Below are positions 8,816-17,848 of a DNA stretch of 64,000 nt, piece by piece (within the stretch, counting starts at the first letter, position 1; the number at the start of each line of letters is the position of its first letter). The position numbers and the translations under genes were made by a program. Origin of the DNA: Mangrovimonas xylaniphaga (GTDB lineage: Bacteria > Bacteroidota > Bacteroidia > Flavobacteriales > Flavobacteriaceae); the NCBI RefSeq assembly GCF_001280435.1, contig NZ_LBIP01000021.1, forward strand, positions 62,001 to 126,000, read 5' to 3'. The notes below the pieces were generated by a model. That model was not told where the DNA came from, made no database searches, and saw nothing but the letters and a program-made list of their open reading frames with translations.

Positions 8816-11800
8816 TTATTGATGTTTTTCCACCCACTCTCTAGCATTAACAAAAGCTTCTACCCATGGCGAAACTTCATCCTGTCTGTTGCTAGGGTAG
8901 TGCGCCCAGTTCCATTGGAATGTAGAACGCTCAATGTGCGGCATCGTTACTAAGTGACGCCCTGTTGTATCACACATCATCGCTGTGTTGTAATCTGAAC
9001 CATTTGGATTGTGTGGGTATTCCGAATAAGCGTATTTACCAACAATATTGTATTGATCTTCAGATTCTGGTAAGTTAAATTTACCTTCACCGTGAGAAAT
9101 CCAAACCCCTAAAGTACTTCCAGCTAAGCTAGAAAGCATTACCGAGTTATTTTCCTGAATTTTCACTGAAGTAAACGAGCTTTCGTGTTTATGAGAATTG
9201 TTGTGAACCATTTTCCCGTGAACATCGTGCTCAGGGTTAATCAATTCTAATTCCATCCATAACTGACAACCGTTACAAATACCAACAGATAACGTATCTT
9301 CACGTTTGAAGAAATTTTTAATCACTTCATTCGCTTTTTCGTTGTATTTGATGGCTCCGGCCCAACCTTTAGCAGAACCTAAAACGTCAGAGTTAGAGAA
9401 TCCACCAACAGCACCTAAGAACTGAATGTCTTCAAGGGTTTCACGACCAGAAATTAAATCGGTCATGTGAACGTCTTTCACATCAAATCCGGCTAAGTAC
9501 ATCGCGTTTGCCATTTCACGCTCGGAGTTACTTCCTTTTTCACGTAAAATCGCTGCTTTCGGTCTTGGCTTACTCGCATCTATTACAGGAAGTTTCCCTG
9601 TAAAGTGACTTGGGAACGTGTACTGTAATGGTTGATTTTTATAGTTGTCGTAACGGTCTTGTGCAAAACCGTTAGCTGTTTGCTTTTGGTCTAACAAGAA
9701 TGATGTTTTGTACCACATATCACGTAAACGAGATACCGTCATGGTAAATACATCCGTTCCGTTAATGATGCTTAATACATCAGACTCTGTTACTTTACCA
9801 ATGTTGAAGAAATCAATATTAGCAGCAAATAAAACAGTTTCGATAGAAGTATCTTTCGACTGAATTACTAAACCAGCATTTTCAGCAAATAATACTTTAA
9901 ATGAATCGTTTTCAGCTAAAGCGGTAATATCTAATTCAGCTCCTAAATTGTTATCAGCAAAACATAATTCTAATAAGGTAGTGATTAATCCACCAGAAGC
10001 CACATCATGTCCAGCAACAATTTGTCCGTCAAGAATGAGTTGTTGAATCGTGTTGAATACGGTTTTAACGTATGCGGCAGATTGAACATTTGGTGTATCG
10101 TTACCAATTTTGTTAACCACCTGAGCAAATGAACTTCCACCTAATTTAAAGTTGTCTTGAGACAGATTGATGTAATAAACGTTTCCTGCTCCTTTTTGGA
10201 ATACAGGTTCAACCACTTTATTAATGTCTGTACAGTTTGCAGCTGCCGAAATGATTACAGTACCTGGAGCAATAACCTCTTCGTTAGGGTATTTTTGCTT
10301 CATCGATAACGAATCTTTTCCGGTTGGCACGTTGATGCCTAAATCAATTGCAAATTCTGAAACGGCTTCAACAGCTTCGTATAAACGCGCATCTTCACCT
10401 TCATTTTTACAAGGCCACATCCAGTTTGCCGATAAAGACACATTTTGTAATCCGTCTTTTAAAGGCGCCCAGATAATGTTAGTTAAAGCTTCAGTAATTG
10501 AGTTTCTACTTCCAGCCACCGGATTGATTAATCCAGAAATAGGTGAGTGCCCGATAGATGTTGCAATACCTTCTTTTCCTTTGTAATCTAAGGCCATCAC
10601 TCCAACGTTGTTTAATGGAATTTGTAATGGTCCAACACATTGTTGTTTGGCTACTCTTCCACCAACACAACGGTCTACTTTATTGGTTAACCAGTCTTTA
10701 GAAGCTACAGCTTCTAATTGTAATAACTGGTCTAAATAATCGTAGAAGTTTTCTTTGTTGTAAGCAACATCGGCATAATTGCGAGCTACTTTTTTGTCAT
10801 GCATGTATGTTTTTGGTGAGCTACCAAACATATCATCCATGGCTAAATCCATTGGTTTGTGTCCGTTGGTTTTAGATTCAAAGGTGAAACGGTGATTACC
10901 GGTTACGTCTCCAACGGTATACATTGGTGAACGCTCACGATCGGCAATTTTTTGTAATGTTTCAATATGTTTTTCGGCAATAACTAATCCCATACGTTCC
11001 TGAGATTCGTTACCGATAATTTCTTTATCTGATAATGTAGGGTCTCCTACAGGTAATTTATCTAAATCGATGTGTCCACCAGTTTCTTCAACTAATTCCG
11101 AAAGACAGTTTAAGTGTCCACCAGCACCGTGATCGTGAATAGAAACAATGTAGTTTTCATCGCTTTCAACCATACCACGAACCGCGTTAGCAGCACGTTT
11201 TTGCATTTCTGGATTAGAACGTTGTACGGCGTTTAATTCGATACCTGATTCAAATTCTCCAGTATCAGCACTTGATACCGCAGCACCCCCCATACCAATA
11301 CGATAGTTTTCACCACCAAGGATAACCACTTTATCACCAGTTTTAGGGGTGTCTTTTAAAGCTTGTTCAGCTTTACCATACCCGATACCTCCAGCTTGCA
11401 TAATCACTTTATCGAAACCTAGTTTTCTGGCATCTTCTTCGTGCTCAAACGTTAACACCGAACCACAGATTAATGGCTGACCAAACTTGTTACCAAAATC
11501 TGAAGCACCGTTAGAGGCTTTAATTAAGATATCCATTGGTGTTTGGTATAACCACTTACGCTCATCCATAGCCTGTTCCCAAGGACGGTTTTCTTCCAGA
11601 CGCGAATAAGACGTCATATAAACCGCAGTACCTGCTAAAGGTAAAGATCCTTTTCCTCCAGCTAAACGGTCACGAATTTCTCCTCCTGAACCTGTAGCAG
11701 CACCATTAAATGGCTCTACGGTTGTAGGGAAGTTGTGGGTTTCTGCTTTTAATGAAATAACAGATTCGAATTCTTTAGTTTCGTAAAAATCTGGTTTATC

Positions 11801-12481
11801 AGCTGTTTTAGGAGCGAATTGCTCAACAACAGGTCCCTTTACAAAAGCAACATTGTCTTTATATGCAGAAACGATATCGTTAGGATTGGTTTCAGATGTT
11901 TTACGAATCATTTTAAATAATGACGTCGGTTTTTCTTCACCATCAATTACAAATGTTCCGTTGAAAATTTTGTGACGACAGTGCTCACTGTTTACTTGTG
12001 AGAAACCGAATACTTCAGAATCGGTTAACGGGCGACCAATTTTTTCAGAAACACCTTCTAAGTAAGCCACTTCTTCATCACTTAAAGAAAGCCCTTCCTG
12101 AATGTTATAAGCTGCAATATCTTCAATATCAAGAATAGGTTCTGGCTTGATATCTATTGTGAATGATTCTTGGTGTAATCCGTTGAATTTTTCAGAAATC
12201 ATAGGATCATACCCTTTGAAATCTTCAGAAACAGCTTCAAATTCCTCAATTCGAATGATGTCTGAAATCCCCATGTTTTGAGTGATTTCCACTGCATTGG
12301 TACTCCAAGGCGTAATCATAGCTGCTCTTGGCCCAACAAAAAAAGCATCCAACGATGCTTGCTCTATTTTAGGCTGGTTGCCAAATAACCATGTTAATTT
12401 AGAAATGGTTTCTGTTGATAATTCTTTTGTTGTTTGAACAGCAAAAACCTTACTGTTTACGTTTCCAAAGAAATGAATCAT
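8816..12481 (-). CDS. purL: phosphoribosylformylglycinamidine synthase, large single-chain type
   Basis: Makes FGAM from FGAR, glutamine and ATP, the fourth step of purine synthesis. The 1221-residue protein has the full large-PurL order: N-terminal PurS-like domain, linker, two AIRS-like ATP domains and a C-terminal glutaminase. Motifs include FGFSQVNSEHCRHK, KAETHNFPTTVEPFNGAATG, GHDVASGGL, GKDSLSMK and the glutaminase nucleophile GICNGCQLW (about Cys1072), with SHGEGKF and a degenerate MPHIERSTFQW near the end. The frame extends 18 codons upstream, but a TATTTTTG promoter box lies inside that extension, so the ATG beginning MIHFFGNVNS is preferred. Confidence 0.97.
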   Translation of the reverse strand: MIHFFGNVNSKVFAVQTTKELSTETISKLTWLFGNQPKIEQASLDAFFVGPRAAMITPWSTNAVEITQNMGISDIIRIEEFEAVSEDFKGYDPMISEKFNGLHQESFTIDIKPEPILDIEDIAAYNIQEGLSLSDEEVAYLEGVSEKIGRPLTDSEVFGFSQVNSEHCRHKIFNGTFVIDGEEKPTSLFKMIRKTSETNPNDIVSAYKDNVAFVKGPVVEQFAPKTADKPDFYETKEFESVISLKAETHNFPTTVEPFNGAATGSGGEIRDRLAGGKGSLPLAGTAVYMTSYSRLEENRPWEQAMDERKWLYQTPMDILIKASNGASDFGNKFGQPLICGSVLTFEHEEDARKLGFDKVIMQAGGIGYGKAEQALKDTPKTGDKVVILGGENYRIGMGGAAVSSADTGEFESGIELNAVQRSNPEMQKRAANAVRGMVESDENYIVSIHDHGAGGHLNCLSELVEETGGHIDLDKLPVGDPTLSDKEIIGNESQERMGLVIAEKHIETLQKIADRERSPMYTVGDVTGNHRFTFESKTNGHKPMDLAMDDMFGSSPKTYMHDKKVARNYADVAYNKENFYDYLDQLLQLEAVASKDWLTNKVDRCVGGRVAKQQCVGPLQIPLNNVGVMALDYKGKEGIATSIGHSPISGLINPVAGSRNSITEALTNIIWAPLKDGLQNVSLSANWMWPCKNEGEDARLYEAVEAVSEFAIDLGINVPTGKDSLSMKQKYPNEEVIAPGTVIISAAANCTDINKVVEPVFQKGAGNVYYINLSQDNFKLGGSSFAQVVNKIGNDTPNVQSAAYVKTVFNTIQQLILDGQIVAGHDVASGGLITTLLELCFADNNLGAELDITALAENDSFKVLFAENAGLVIQSKDTSIETVLFAANIDFFNIGKVTESDVLSIINGTDVFTMTVSRLRDMWYKTSFLLDQKQTANGFAQDRYDNYKNQPLQYTFPSHFTGKLPVIDASKPRPKAAILREKGSNSEREMANAMYLAGFDVKDVHMTDLISGRETLEDIQFLGAVGGFSNSDVLGSAKGWAGAIKYNEKANEVIKNFFKREDTLSVGICNGCQLWMELELINPEHDVHGKMVHNNSHKHESSFTSVKIQENNSVMLSSLAGSTLGVWISHGEGKFNLPESEDQYNIVGKYAYSEYPHNPNGSDYNTAMMCDTTGRHLVTMPHIERSTFQWNWAHYPSNRQDEVSPWVEAFVNAREWVEKHQ

Positions 12482-12512
12482 TGTTGATGTATTAGGTTGT
12501 AATTTAAAAATG

Positions 12513-12520
12513 CAAAAATA
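12513..12520 (-). promoter_or_regulatory. candidate -7 promoter box of purL
   Basis: TATTTTTG on the minus strand, 31 nt before the chosen ATG; it supports the shorter purL start. Confidence 0.45.
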
Positions 12521-12593
12521 CACTTTTTTAGTCATTTAAGTGGCATTTTTCAGGAAAGCTTATTCCTATTTTCAAAGGGTGAATAAGTAGTGC

Positions 12594-13454
12594 TTAAAAG
12601 TACTTTTCCAAGATATGGCTAACAGAACTATAGTAGCTCTTTCCGAACAAATTGAGGTGAACCAATAAGTAATAGAGTTGGTAAATAGAAATTCTGTCTT
12701 GGGTATGGGAAGTTTCGGGATATTGTTTGTCGTAAGCCTTGTAGAATTCGGGGCCAAAGCCACCAAATAATTTGCTCATTGCAATGTCTACTTCATGGTG
12801 TCCATAGTAGGAAGCAGGGTCTATAAGATAGGGAGTGCCTTCTAGAGAAATTAGGTAATTCCCGCTCCATAAATCGCCATGTAAAAGTGAGGGAACTACA
12901 TTTTGGAAGAAGGGAGCAAGTTTTGCTATCATTTGTTCTTTTGAAGGACATTCTGACTCTAAAAGTAATTGGTTTTGAATAGCGAGTTGTAATTGTGGAA
13001 ACAGTCGTTCATTTACGTAGAATTCGATCCAAGTGTCAGTTGGTTTGTTACTTTGATGCAAACTTCCTATATAATTGTCGCTATCAAATCCAAAAGAGTT
13101 ACTGGATATCTTATGTAAGTTTCCTAATTGTTCTCCCAGCGTTTTAAAATCTTTGGAATAAGGAGTTTTTGCAGGTATATATTCCATGAGTAGAAGAGAA
13201 GTGTCTTCAAGTTTATTACAATGTATTACGTCTGGAGTGGAAATGGTATTGGTTTCTGCAATGTGCTTCAGTCCCAAGGCTTCCTTTTGAAACATATCGA
13301 GAGCTTTGGGACTCTTGTTGGCTTTTAGGAAATAGGAATTGTCCCTGGTTCTTAATAAATAAGCCTGAGAAATATCACCTCCTGAAATGGATTGAAAGTC
13401 TAAAATGGATTCATTTAATTGTTCTGATAGGTAGGTGATGATATTGGTTTCCAT
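12594..13454 (-). CDS. fructosamine kinase family protein
   Basis: A 286-residue cytosolic kinase of the fructosamine/ketosamine-3-kinase family, which phosphorylates sugars attached to amines or proteins and so reverses glycation. The aminoglycoside-kinase-like fold is shown by the catalytic loop LLHGDLWSGNYLI (about residue 190, HGDxxxxN) and the metal-binding LIDPASYYGHHEVDIAMS (about 210). A nucleotide-contacting Lys lies in SYFLKANKS (about 40) and the hinge is LLLMEYIPA. The FGGFGPEFYKAY segment near 230 is typical of the family. The true bacterial substrate is not evident. It begins 10 bp after the terminator of the upstream nuclease gene and has no clear promoter of its own. Confidence 0.88.
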   Translation of the reverse strand: METNIITYLSEQLNESILDFQSISGGDISQAYLLRTRDNSYFLKANKSPKALDMFQKEALGLKHIAETNTISTPDVIHCNKLEDTSLLLMEYIPAKTPYSKDFKTLGEQLGNLHKISSNSFGFDSDNYIGSLHQSNKPTDTWIEFYVNERLFPQLQLAIQNQLLLESECPSKEQMIAKLAPFFQNVVPSLLHGDLWSGNYLISLEGTPYLIDPASYYGHHEVDIAMSKLFGGFGPEFYKAYDKQYPETSHTQDRISIYQLYYLLVHLNLFGKSYYSSVSHILEKYF

Positions 13455-13460
13455 GCAATA

Positions 13461-13489
13461 AAAAAGGTCATCTGTTGATAGATGACCTT
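13461..13489 (-). terminator. terminator of the endonuclease I gene
   Basis: Read on the minus strand, a perfect 10-bp stem AAGGTCATCT / AGATGACCTT with a 6-nt loop is followed by a run of six T residues. It ends 6 bp before the next start codon, so read-through could matter for that gene. Confidence 0.75.
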
Positions 13490-13512
13490 AAAATTACAAA
13501 TTCTTATGAAAG

Positions 13513-14601
13513 CTATTGTTTGATAAGCTTTTTGGTGACTGACTGATTTTGGTACTGTAATTTAACCAGATAGATGCCGCTGTTTAGCTTGGAAATATCC
13601 AATTTATTTTCAGTGTTGGAAACCTGTTTTTCCAAAGCTAGTTTTCCTAAAACATTATAAATCTGAACTTCCAAATCAAAAGAAGTATCTATATAAAGTG
13701 TATTGCCATTTACTGGGTTGGGGTAGAAGGTAGGTTCCAAGTTAGTTTGGTACTCACTAACTGATAATTCTTCCTGCCAAATAGCACTTACATATTCTGG
13801 GTGGTCAATAAATGGGTTCCTATTGTCTTGATGCTCAAAAATGGCATTGTTTCTATCTATTTCCTTGGTGCTTACAGGGTCGTTGATATGCCAACTGTAA
13901 AGCAGGTCTAAAGCCCATTGTTCAAATACTTTATCGCTTGTGCCGTCAAGCATGCTGTTACCATTTGTGTCATTGGTTTCCCAGGAAGCCACATCTTCCT
14001 GGTAACGAACAGCAATATAAAATAGACCACGTGCAATATCCCCTTTATAATCGTCTACAGGTTCAAAAACTTCTCCTACAGGTCCCGAAAGGTCAGTGCT
14101 GCCTCTTTGACTACCGTTTAGAGACGTGTAGCTTGCCGAAGAAACTTCACCAAAAGCCAAATTACCGCGTTCAGCATTTACCTTTTTATCAGTTGGTAGA
14201 ATATGAAACGCATCGGCAAATATGGGATGGTTTTGGTTGTTGCCAAACCAACTTCGAGGAAAGGTATGTTCACGGTTGTATTTATCACATTCTACTGTAC
14301 CGCCTGTGCCATTGTCTTGGTCGGTGCCAAATTCAAAATTACAATCGCTATAAATATCCCAAACCTTGCCGTCTGTTCTCACATCTGAGGTTTGGTACAA
14401 AGTCCAAAGTTGACTGTAGGTTACGGAAGTATCATGAAAGGCTTGGCCGTTACTATCGTCAATATCATCAATAATGGTTTTAAGTGCTGTTTTAAGAGTA
14501 TACCCCTCGAGCCCTTCGGCTGCATCATAATATCCTTCAGGAATCTGAGCAAACAAACGGAAAGTCATGAAAAATAAAAGCAGTAGGTAGTTATGTTTCA
14601 T
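13513..14601 (-). CDS. secreted endonuclease I family nuclease with T9SS sorting domain
   Basis: A 362-residue extracellular nuclease. Residues 1-19 form a signal peptide (cut near LFAQ-IPEG). The endonuclease I (DNA/RNA nonspecific, His-Me finger) domain spans about 25-270, with the core REHTFPRSWFG (His112) and DAFHILPTDKKVNAERGNLAFGE. The last 75 residues are a type A T9SS sorting domain: FYPNPVNGNTLYID, VQIYNVLGKL, LDISKLNSGIYLVKL and a final KKLIKQ. Family knowledge implies export through the type IX pore, cell-surface or medium localisation, and a role in acquiring nucleotides or phosphate from DNA. The start ATG is followed by a good signal peptide. Confidence 0.93.
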   Translation of the reverse strand: MKHNYLLLLFFMTFRLFAQIPEGYYDAAEGLEGYTLKTALKTIIDDIDDSNGQAFHDTSVTYSQLWTLYQTSDVRTDGKVWDIYSDCNFEFGTDQDNGTGGTVECDKYNREHTFPRSWFGNNQNHPIFADAFHILPTDKKVNAERGNLAFGEVSSASYTSLNGSQRGSTDLSGPVGEVFEPVDDYKGDIARGLFYIAVRYQEDVASWETNDTNGNSMLDGTSDKVFEQWALDLLYSWHINDPVSTKEIDRNNAIFEHQDNRNPFIDHPEYVSAIWQEELSVSEYQTNLEPTFYPNPVNGNTLYIDTSFDLEVQIYNVLGKLALEKQVSNTENKLDISKLNSGIYLVKLQYQNQSVTKKLIKQ

Positions 14602-14619
14602 AAACGCACGTTTCTGTTA

Positions 14620-15834
14620 TTATTTGTTTTTCTCTAATTGAGCCATATAAAAACCATCAAATCCAGATTCGTAGGCCAAAATCTTTTTGTCTTTTACCAA
14701 TTTGAAATCTTTACCGTTTTCCGACTTCAAAAAAGCAGCCACTTGGTTTTGGTTTTCCGATGGTAGTACAGAACAGGTGGCATATACCAATTTTCCTCCT
14801 GGTTTTACCATTTTGGAATATTGTTGCAATACTTCCTGTTGGGTCACTTTGATGTTTTTAATGAATTCAGGTTCCAATTTCCACTTGGAATCTGGATTTC
14901 TTCTCATTACTCCTAGACCAGAACACGGCGCATCAATTAATACTCTATCAGCTTTTCCGTAAAGCTTTTTGATAGGCTTGGTAGAATCCAAAACTTTTAA
15001 ATCCAAATTGTGCACACCGTTGCGTTTTGCTCTAACCTTGAGCTTTTTCAATTTACTTTCGTAAATGTCCATGGCAACTATTTGGCCTTTGTTTTCCATA
15101 AGGGAAGCAATGTGCAACGTTTTTCCACCAGCTCCTGCACAGGTATCAACAACTTTCATGCCAGGGGCAACATCTAGATATGGCGCAACCAATTGAGAAG
15201 AAGCATCCTGAACTTCAAACCATCCATCTTTAAAAGCCTCGGTTTTAAAAACATTGGCACGTTCCTTAAGCCTTAAGGCAGAAGGGTAGTCTGATAAAAA
15301 CTCAGTCTCTATATTTTCAGACTGAAGGCGAAGTTGAAGGTCTTTCTTGTTCGTTTTTAAAGTGTTCACTCTTAAAATTACATCGGCCTGTTCGTTTTGT
15401 TTTGAAATTTCTTTGGTCCAAACTACTTCGCCTAATTCCTGAACACCAAGTTCGTCCATCCAATCAGGAATGGAGTCGCGGAACTTTCTAATTTTGGAAA
15501 GTTCATCAAAACGTCCTTTGATTTTTCGCTGTGGGGTGTTTTCAAAATATTTCCAATCTGGCAATCTAATACCTTTCAAGGTAGCCCAAACAGCAAACAG
15601 ACGCCAAATATCATCTCTGTCAAATGGTTCTTTTACATTGGCGATTTCGGCATACAGGCGCTTCCAACGTACAATATCGTAAGTGGTTTCGGCCACAAAG
15701 GCACGGTCACGGCTTCCCCAACGCTTGTCGCGTTTTAAAAGCTGCTGGATTACTTTATCGGCATAAAGTCCCTCATTGAATATCTGTAATAAACCATCTA
15801 CGGTTGCAAAACATAGGTTTCTGTGTAAGCGCAT
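14620..15834 (-). CDS. RsmB/NOP-family rRNA (cytosine-C5) methyltransferase
   Basis: A 404-residue SAM-dependent RNA m5C methyltransferase. Motif I is VVDTCAGAGGKTLHIASLM (about residue 215) and motif IV is VLIDAPCSGLGVMRRNPD (about 300). Motif VI YATCSVLPSENQNQV (about 350) has the TC nucleophile cysteine, so both family cysteines are present. The N-terminal 140 residues lack a full NusB domain but keep a helical RNA-recognition region, as in other Bacteroidota RsmB-like proteins. The exact target base (16S C967 in E. coli RsmB) is inferred. It stands 18 bp downstream of nothing shared: the nuclease gene follows after 18 bp on the same strand. Confidence 0.9.
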   Translation of the reverse strand: MRLHRNLCFATVDGLLQIFNEGLYADKVIQQLLKRDKRWGSRDRAFVAETTYDIVRWKRLYAEIANVKEPFDRDDIWRLFAVWATLKGIRLPDWKYFENTPQRKIKGRFDELSKIRKFRDSIPDWMDELGVQELGEVVWTKEISKQNEQADVILRVNTLKTNKKDLQLRLQSENIETEFLSDYPSALRLKERANVFKTEAFKDGWFEVQDASSQLVAPYLDVAPGMKVVDTCAGAGGKTLHIASLMENKGQIVAMDIYESKLKKLKVRAKRNGVHNLDLKVLDSTKPIKKLYGKADRVLIDAPCSGLGVMRRNPDSKWKLEPEFIKNIKVTQQEVLQQYSKMVKPGGKLVYATCSVLPSENQNQVAAFLKSENGKDFKLVKDKKILAYESGFDGFYMAQLEKNK

Positions 15835-15916
15835 ATTGTAATGTTCAAGGCCCTGTTGGCTAATTGGTTTTAATGCAATAGTTTAACAGTTGCCGGATTT
15901 AAAAAATAAAAACATG

Positions 15917-15924
15917 CAAAGGTA
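15917..15924 (-). promoter_or_regulatory. candidate -7 box of the rRNA methyltransferase gene
   Basis: TACCTTTG on the minus strand is a perfect TAnnTTTG match, 82 bp upstream of the ATG. No clear -33 element is seen. Confidence 0.4.
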
Positions 15925-15993
15925 GTTTAAAAGCTACGAATTGTCATAAGAATTTTAAGTAAAACACATTCCTGGTGCTGTGTAATGTTCTAA

Positions 15994-16026
15994 ATAAAAA
16001 AAGAAGCCATTTAGGCTTCCTTTTTA
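15994..16026 (-). terminator. terminator of the ECF sigma operon
   Basis: GAAGCC (16003-16008) and GGCTTC (16014-16019) form a stem flanked by A and T runs. On the minus strand it ends in seven T residues, directly after the Spy-like gene. Confidence 0.7.
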
Positions 16027-16470
16027 TCATGGTTTCCCATGTTGTTCACGACGACGTTTTTTGAATTCCTCAAACATTTGATGTTTGAAATCATCTTCAG
16101 ATTGTTTGAGCAGCAAAATTTTCTTGGCAGATAAAATTTCCTGTAAATCATTGAGAAATTTTGTCTTCAACTGGTGGCGTTGGTCTTCAATAGTTGCAAT
16201 TTCATTTAGTAGGGCTTTGGCCTGGGATTCCGTTAAACTTTCCAAATTGGCATTTCTACGTTTAGTGAATGCTTCATGCCTAAGCTGGTTGTTGCTCTCT
16301 TCAAAAGTGTTGTAAACTGGCCAAAATTCTTGAGCCTCTTTTTTGGTGAGGTTCAAACGTTCTGTTAGGAAGGCAATTTTTAAGGTCTTGATTTTCTCTC
16401 TGTCTGGTTCTTGGGCTTGGATGCCAAAGCTCAGGCAAAAGAGAAGTACTGTTAAAGTGAATTGTCTCAT
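16027..16470 (-). CDS. Spy/CpxP-like periplasmic protein of an ECF operon
   Basis: A 147-residue exported protein: signal peptide 1-19 ending FGIQA-QEP, then a fully helical, charged domain. It shows repeated LTxxEA/LTExQAKAL patterns (LNLTKKEAQEFWPVY near 40, LESLTESQAKALL near 75) like the LTxxQ motifs of Spy/CpxP/CnrX-type envelope sensors or chaperones. Its ATG overlaps the stop of the anti-sigma gene by 4 nt (ATGA), indicating translational coupling. Position three in the sigma/anti-sigma operon suggests it senses or buffers envelope stress for that system; this is inference. Confidence 0.7.
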   Translation of the reverse strand: MRQFTLTVLLFCLSFGIQAQEPDREKIKTLKIAFLTERLNLTKKEAQEFWPVYNTFEESNNQLRHEAFTKRRNANLESLTESQAKALLNEIATIEDQRHQLKTKFLNDLQEILSAKKILLLKQSEDDFKHQMFEEFKKRRREQHGKP

Positions 16471-16982
16471 GGTTCTGATATGTATTCCAAATCGTCCAGT
16501 GACGAATGTTCTATAAGATAATTTTCTATGGTTGCATCTGGGATGTTGGTTTCGTTAAACCCATCAAAAAGCAGATAGTCCTCAGTGGTCAAAGCTGCTA
16601 GGTCTTGATCTGTAAATTCTTCTTCAGATAAATAGCTTTCAATGGAAACTGTTTCTAGGTCATTAAAATCCAGACTGTCTTTGGAATTCAAGAATAAACC
16701 CAAAAGTAAGATGATGGTGGCCGCAATTCCGGCTGCATAAAAAGTGGTTTGCCGTGTCCAAAATGGTGTAATTTTAGGGTTAGCGAACTCTTGGGTCTGG
16801 ACTTTTCTTAAAATTTTGGCATCAAAAGACTCAAAATAATTAGAGGGTACTTCAAATCCGGGAGTAGTTATTTTGCTAGACAAATTTGCTTGATCCCAAA
16901 TAGCGTCTTCGACCTTATCAAAATAGCCTTCAGGAACTTGGTGTCCCGCAGATTTATTAAGATGTAATTTGTTGTCTTTCAT
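16467..16982 (-). CDS. single-pass membrane protein, probable anti-sigma factor
   Basis: A 171-residue protein with a soluble N-terminal half, one transmembrane helix near residues 88-108 (AAGIAATIILLLGLFL) and an acidic C-terminal tail. The N-terminal half carries two similar motifs, HQVPEGYFDKVEDAIW and FEVPSNYFESFDAKIL, common in Bacteroidota anti-sigma-like proteins. No zinc-binding HxxxCxxC motif is visible, so it is not a ZAS-type anti-sigma. It lies 31 bp after the sigma gene and overlaps the Spy-like gene, so its role as the sigma partner rests mainly on context. Confidence 0.65.
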   Translation of the reverse strand: MKDNKLHLNKSAGHQVPEGYFDKVEDAIWDQANLSSKITTPGFEVPSNYFESFDAKILRKVQTQEFANPKITPFWTRQTTFYAAGIAATIILLLGLFLNSKDSLDFNDLETVSIESYLSEEEFTDQDLAALTTEDYLLFDGFNETNIPDATIENYLIEHSSLDDLEYISEP

Positions 16983-17013
16983 TGTTAATTTGACTAAATT
17001 ATACCAAAAAGGT

Positions 17014-17556
17014 TTAATTTGAGCTTAGGTATTTTTCTATTTTCTTCACAGCAATATGATAGGATGCTTTCAGGGCACCTTCACTAGTTTCTAAAATGTC
17101 TGCCATTTCCCTATAAGTAATGTCATCAAAATATTTCATGTTGAAGATGAGCTGTTGCTTTTGTGGTAGCAAGGCTATGGCTTTTTGCAATTTCAACTGG
17201 ATTTCGTCACCTTCAAAATACACATCGGCTTTTAGATTGTTTATGGCCTGTTGCTGAATTTCTTCACTGGAAGCTTTTAAAAACTTTGCTTTTCGGTTGA
17301 GAAAGGTAATAGATTCATTGGTGGCAATACGGTACATCCATGAAAACAATTGGCTTTCTCCTTTAAAGTTATGAATGTTTTTGTAAACTTTAATAAAGGT
17401 GTTTTGCAAGACATCGTCGGCATCATCATGGGAAATGACAATTTTCCTGATGTGCCAGTACAAACGTTCCTTGTATTGAGACAGTAATTCCTTAAATGCC
17501 TGTTCCTTGGTGCGTTCTGATTTTAATTGAACTATGAGGTCTTGTTCGCTTATCAC
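17014..17556 (-). CDS. ECF RNA polymerase sigma factor
   Basis: A 180-residue sigma-70-family ECF factor. Region 2 is seen as DDADDVLQNTFIKVYKNIHNFKGESQLFSWMYRIATNESITFL (quoted in parts: DDADDVLQNTFIKV and LFSWMYRIATNE, about residues 40-80). Region 4 contains LLPQKQQLIFNMKYFDDITYREMADILETSEGALK in equivalent form (LPQKQQLIFN and SEGALKASYHIAVKK, about 130-170). It directs polymerase to stress- or surface-related promoters. The start codon is GTG (17554-17556). It heads an operon with an anti-sigma-like protein and a Spy-like protein. Confidence 0.93.
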   Translation of the reverse strand: MISEQDLIVQLKSERTKEQAFKELLSQYKERLYWHIRKIVISHDDADDVLQNTFIKVYKNIHNFKGESQLFSWMYRIATNESITFLNRKAKFLKASSEEIQQQAINNLKADVYFEGDEIQLKLQKAIALLPQKQQLIFNMKYFDDITYREMADILETSEGALKASYHIAVKKIEKYLSSN

Positions 17557-17793
17557 CTGTTGTTTATTGCTTAGACATCACAAATTAGGAAAAGTTTAAT
17601 GGAATTTTGGTAAAATGCGGTATTTGTGTAATTGGTTGAATTTTAATTATTTACGTCACAAATGAATCGATGAAATGCAATAAAACACGATAAAACGCAT
17701 TTTTTTCTTGCATTGTATGTAAAAATGTTCTAAGTTTACATCAGCCTAACCTATAAACCTGTTACCAATGTCCCCAAATTTGGTAATAAAAAT
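17557..17793. other. intergenic region upstream of the ECF operon with a direct repeat
   Basis: No gene seen. The 11-mer ACATCACAAAT (17575-17585) recurs as ACGTCACAAAT (17653-17663), 78 bp apart in the same orientation. No TAnnTTTG box is visible for the operon. Confidence 0.4.
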
Positions 17794-17825
17794 GAAAAGG
17801 ATGCGACAACTGTTGCATCCTTTTC
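17794..17825 (-). terminator. terminator of the phosphomutase-ABC operon
   Basis: An 11-bp perfect stem GAAAAGGATGC / GCATCCTTTTC around a 10-nt loop. On the minus strand it is followed by a T-rich stretch (ATTTTTATT), 24 bp after the ABC gene. Confidence 0.65.
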
Positions 17826-17848
17826 TGGCTTTTTAAGGTTATTGTTTG

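Noticed and set aside
12482-12535. N-terminal extension of PurL
   Set aside because: A TATTTTTG promoter box lies within these 18 codons and the family starts at MIHFF-like sequence.
13938-14474. 178-codon plus-strand open frame
   Set aside because: It lies wholly antisense to the endonuclease I gene, whose motifs, signal peptide and sorting domain are clear; the antisense product looks like no known fold.
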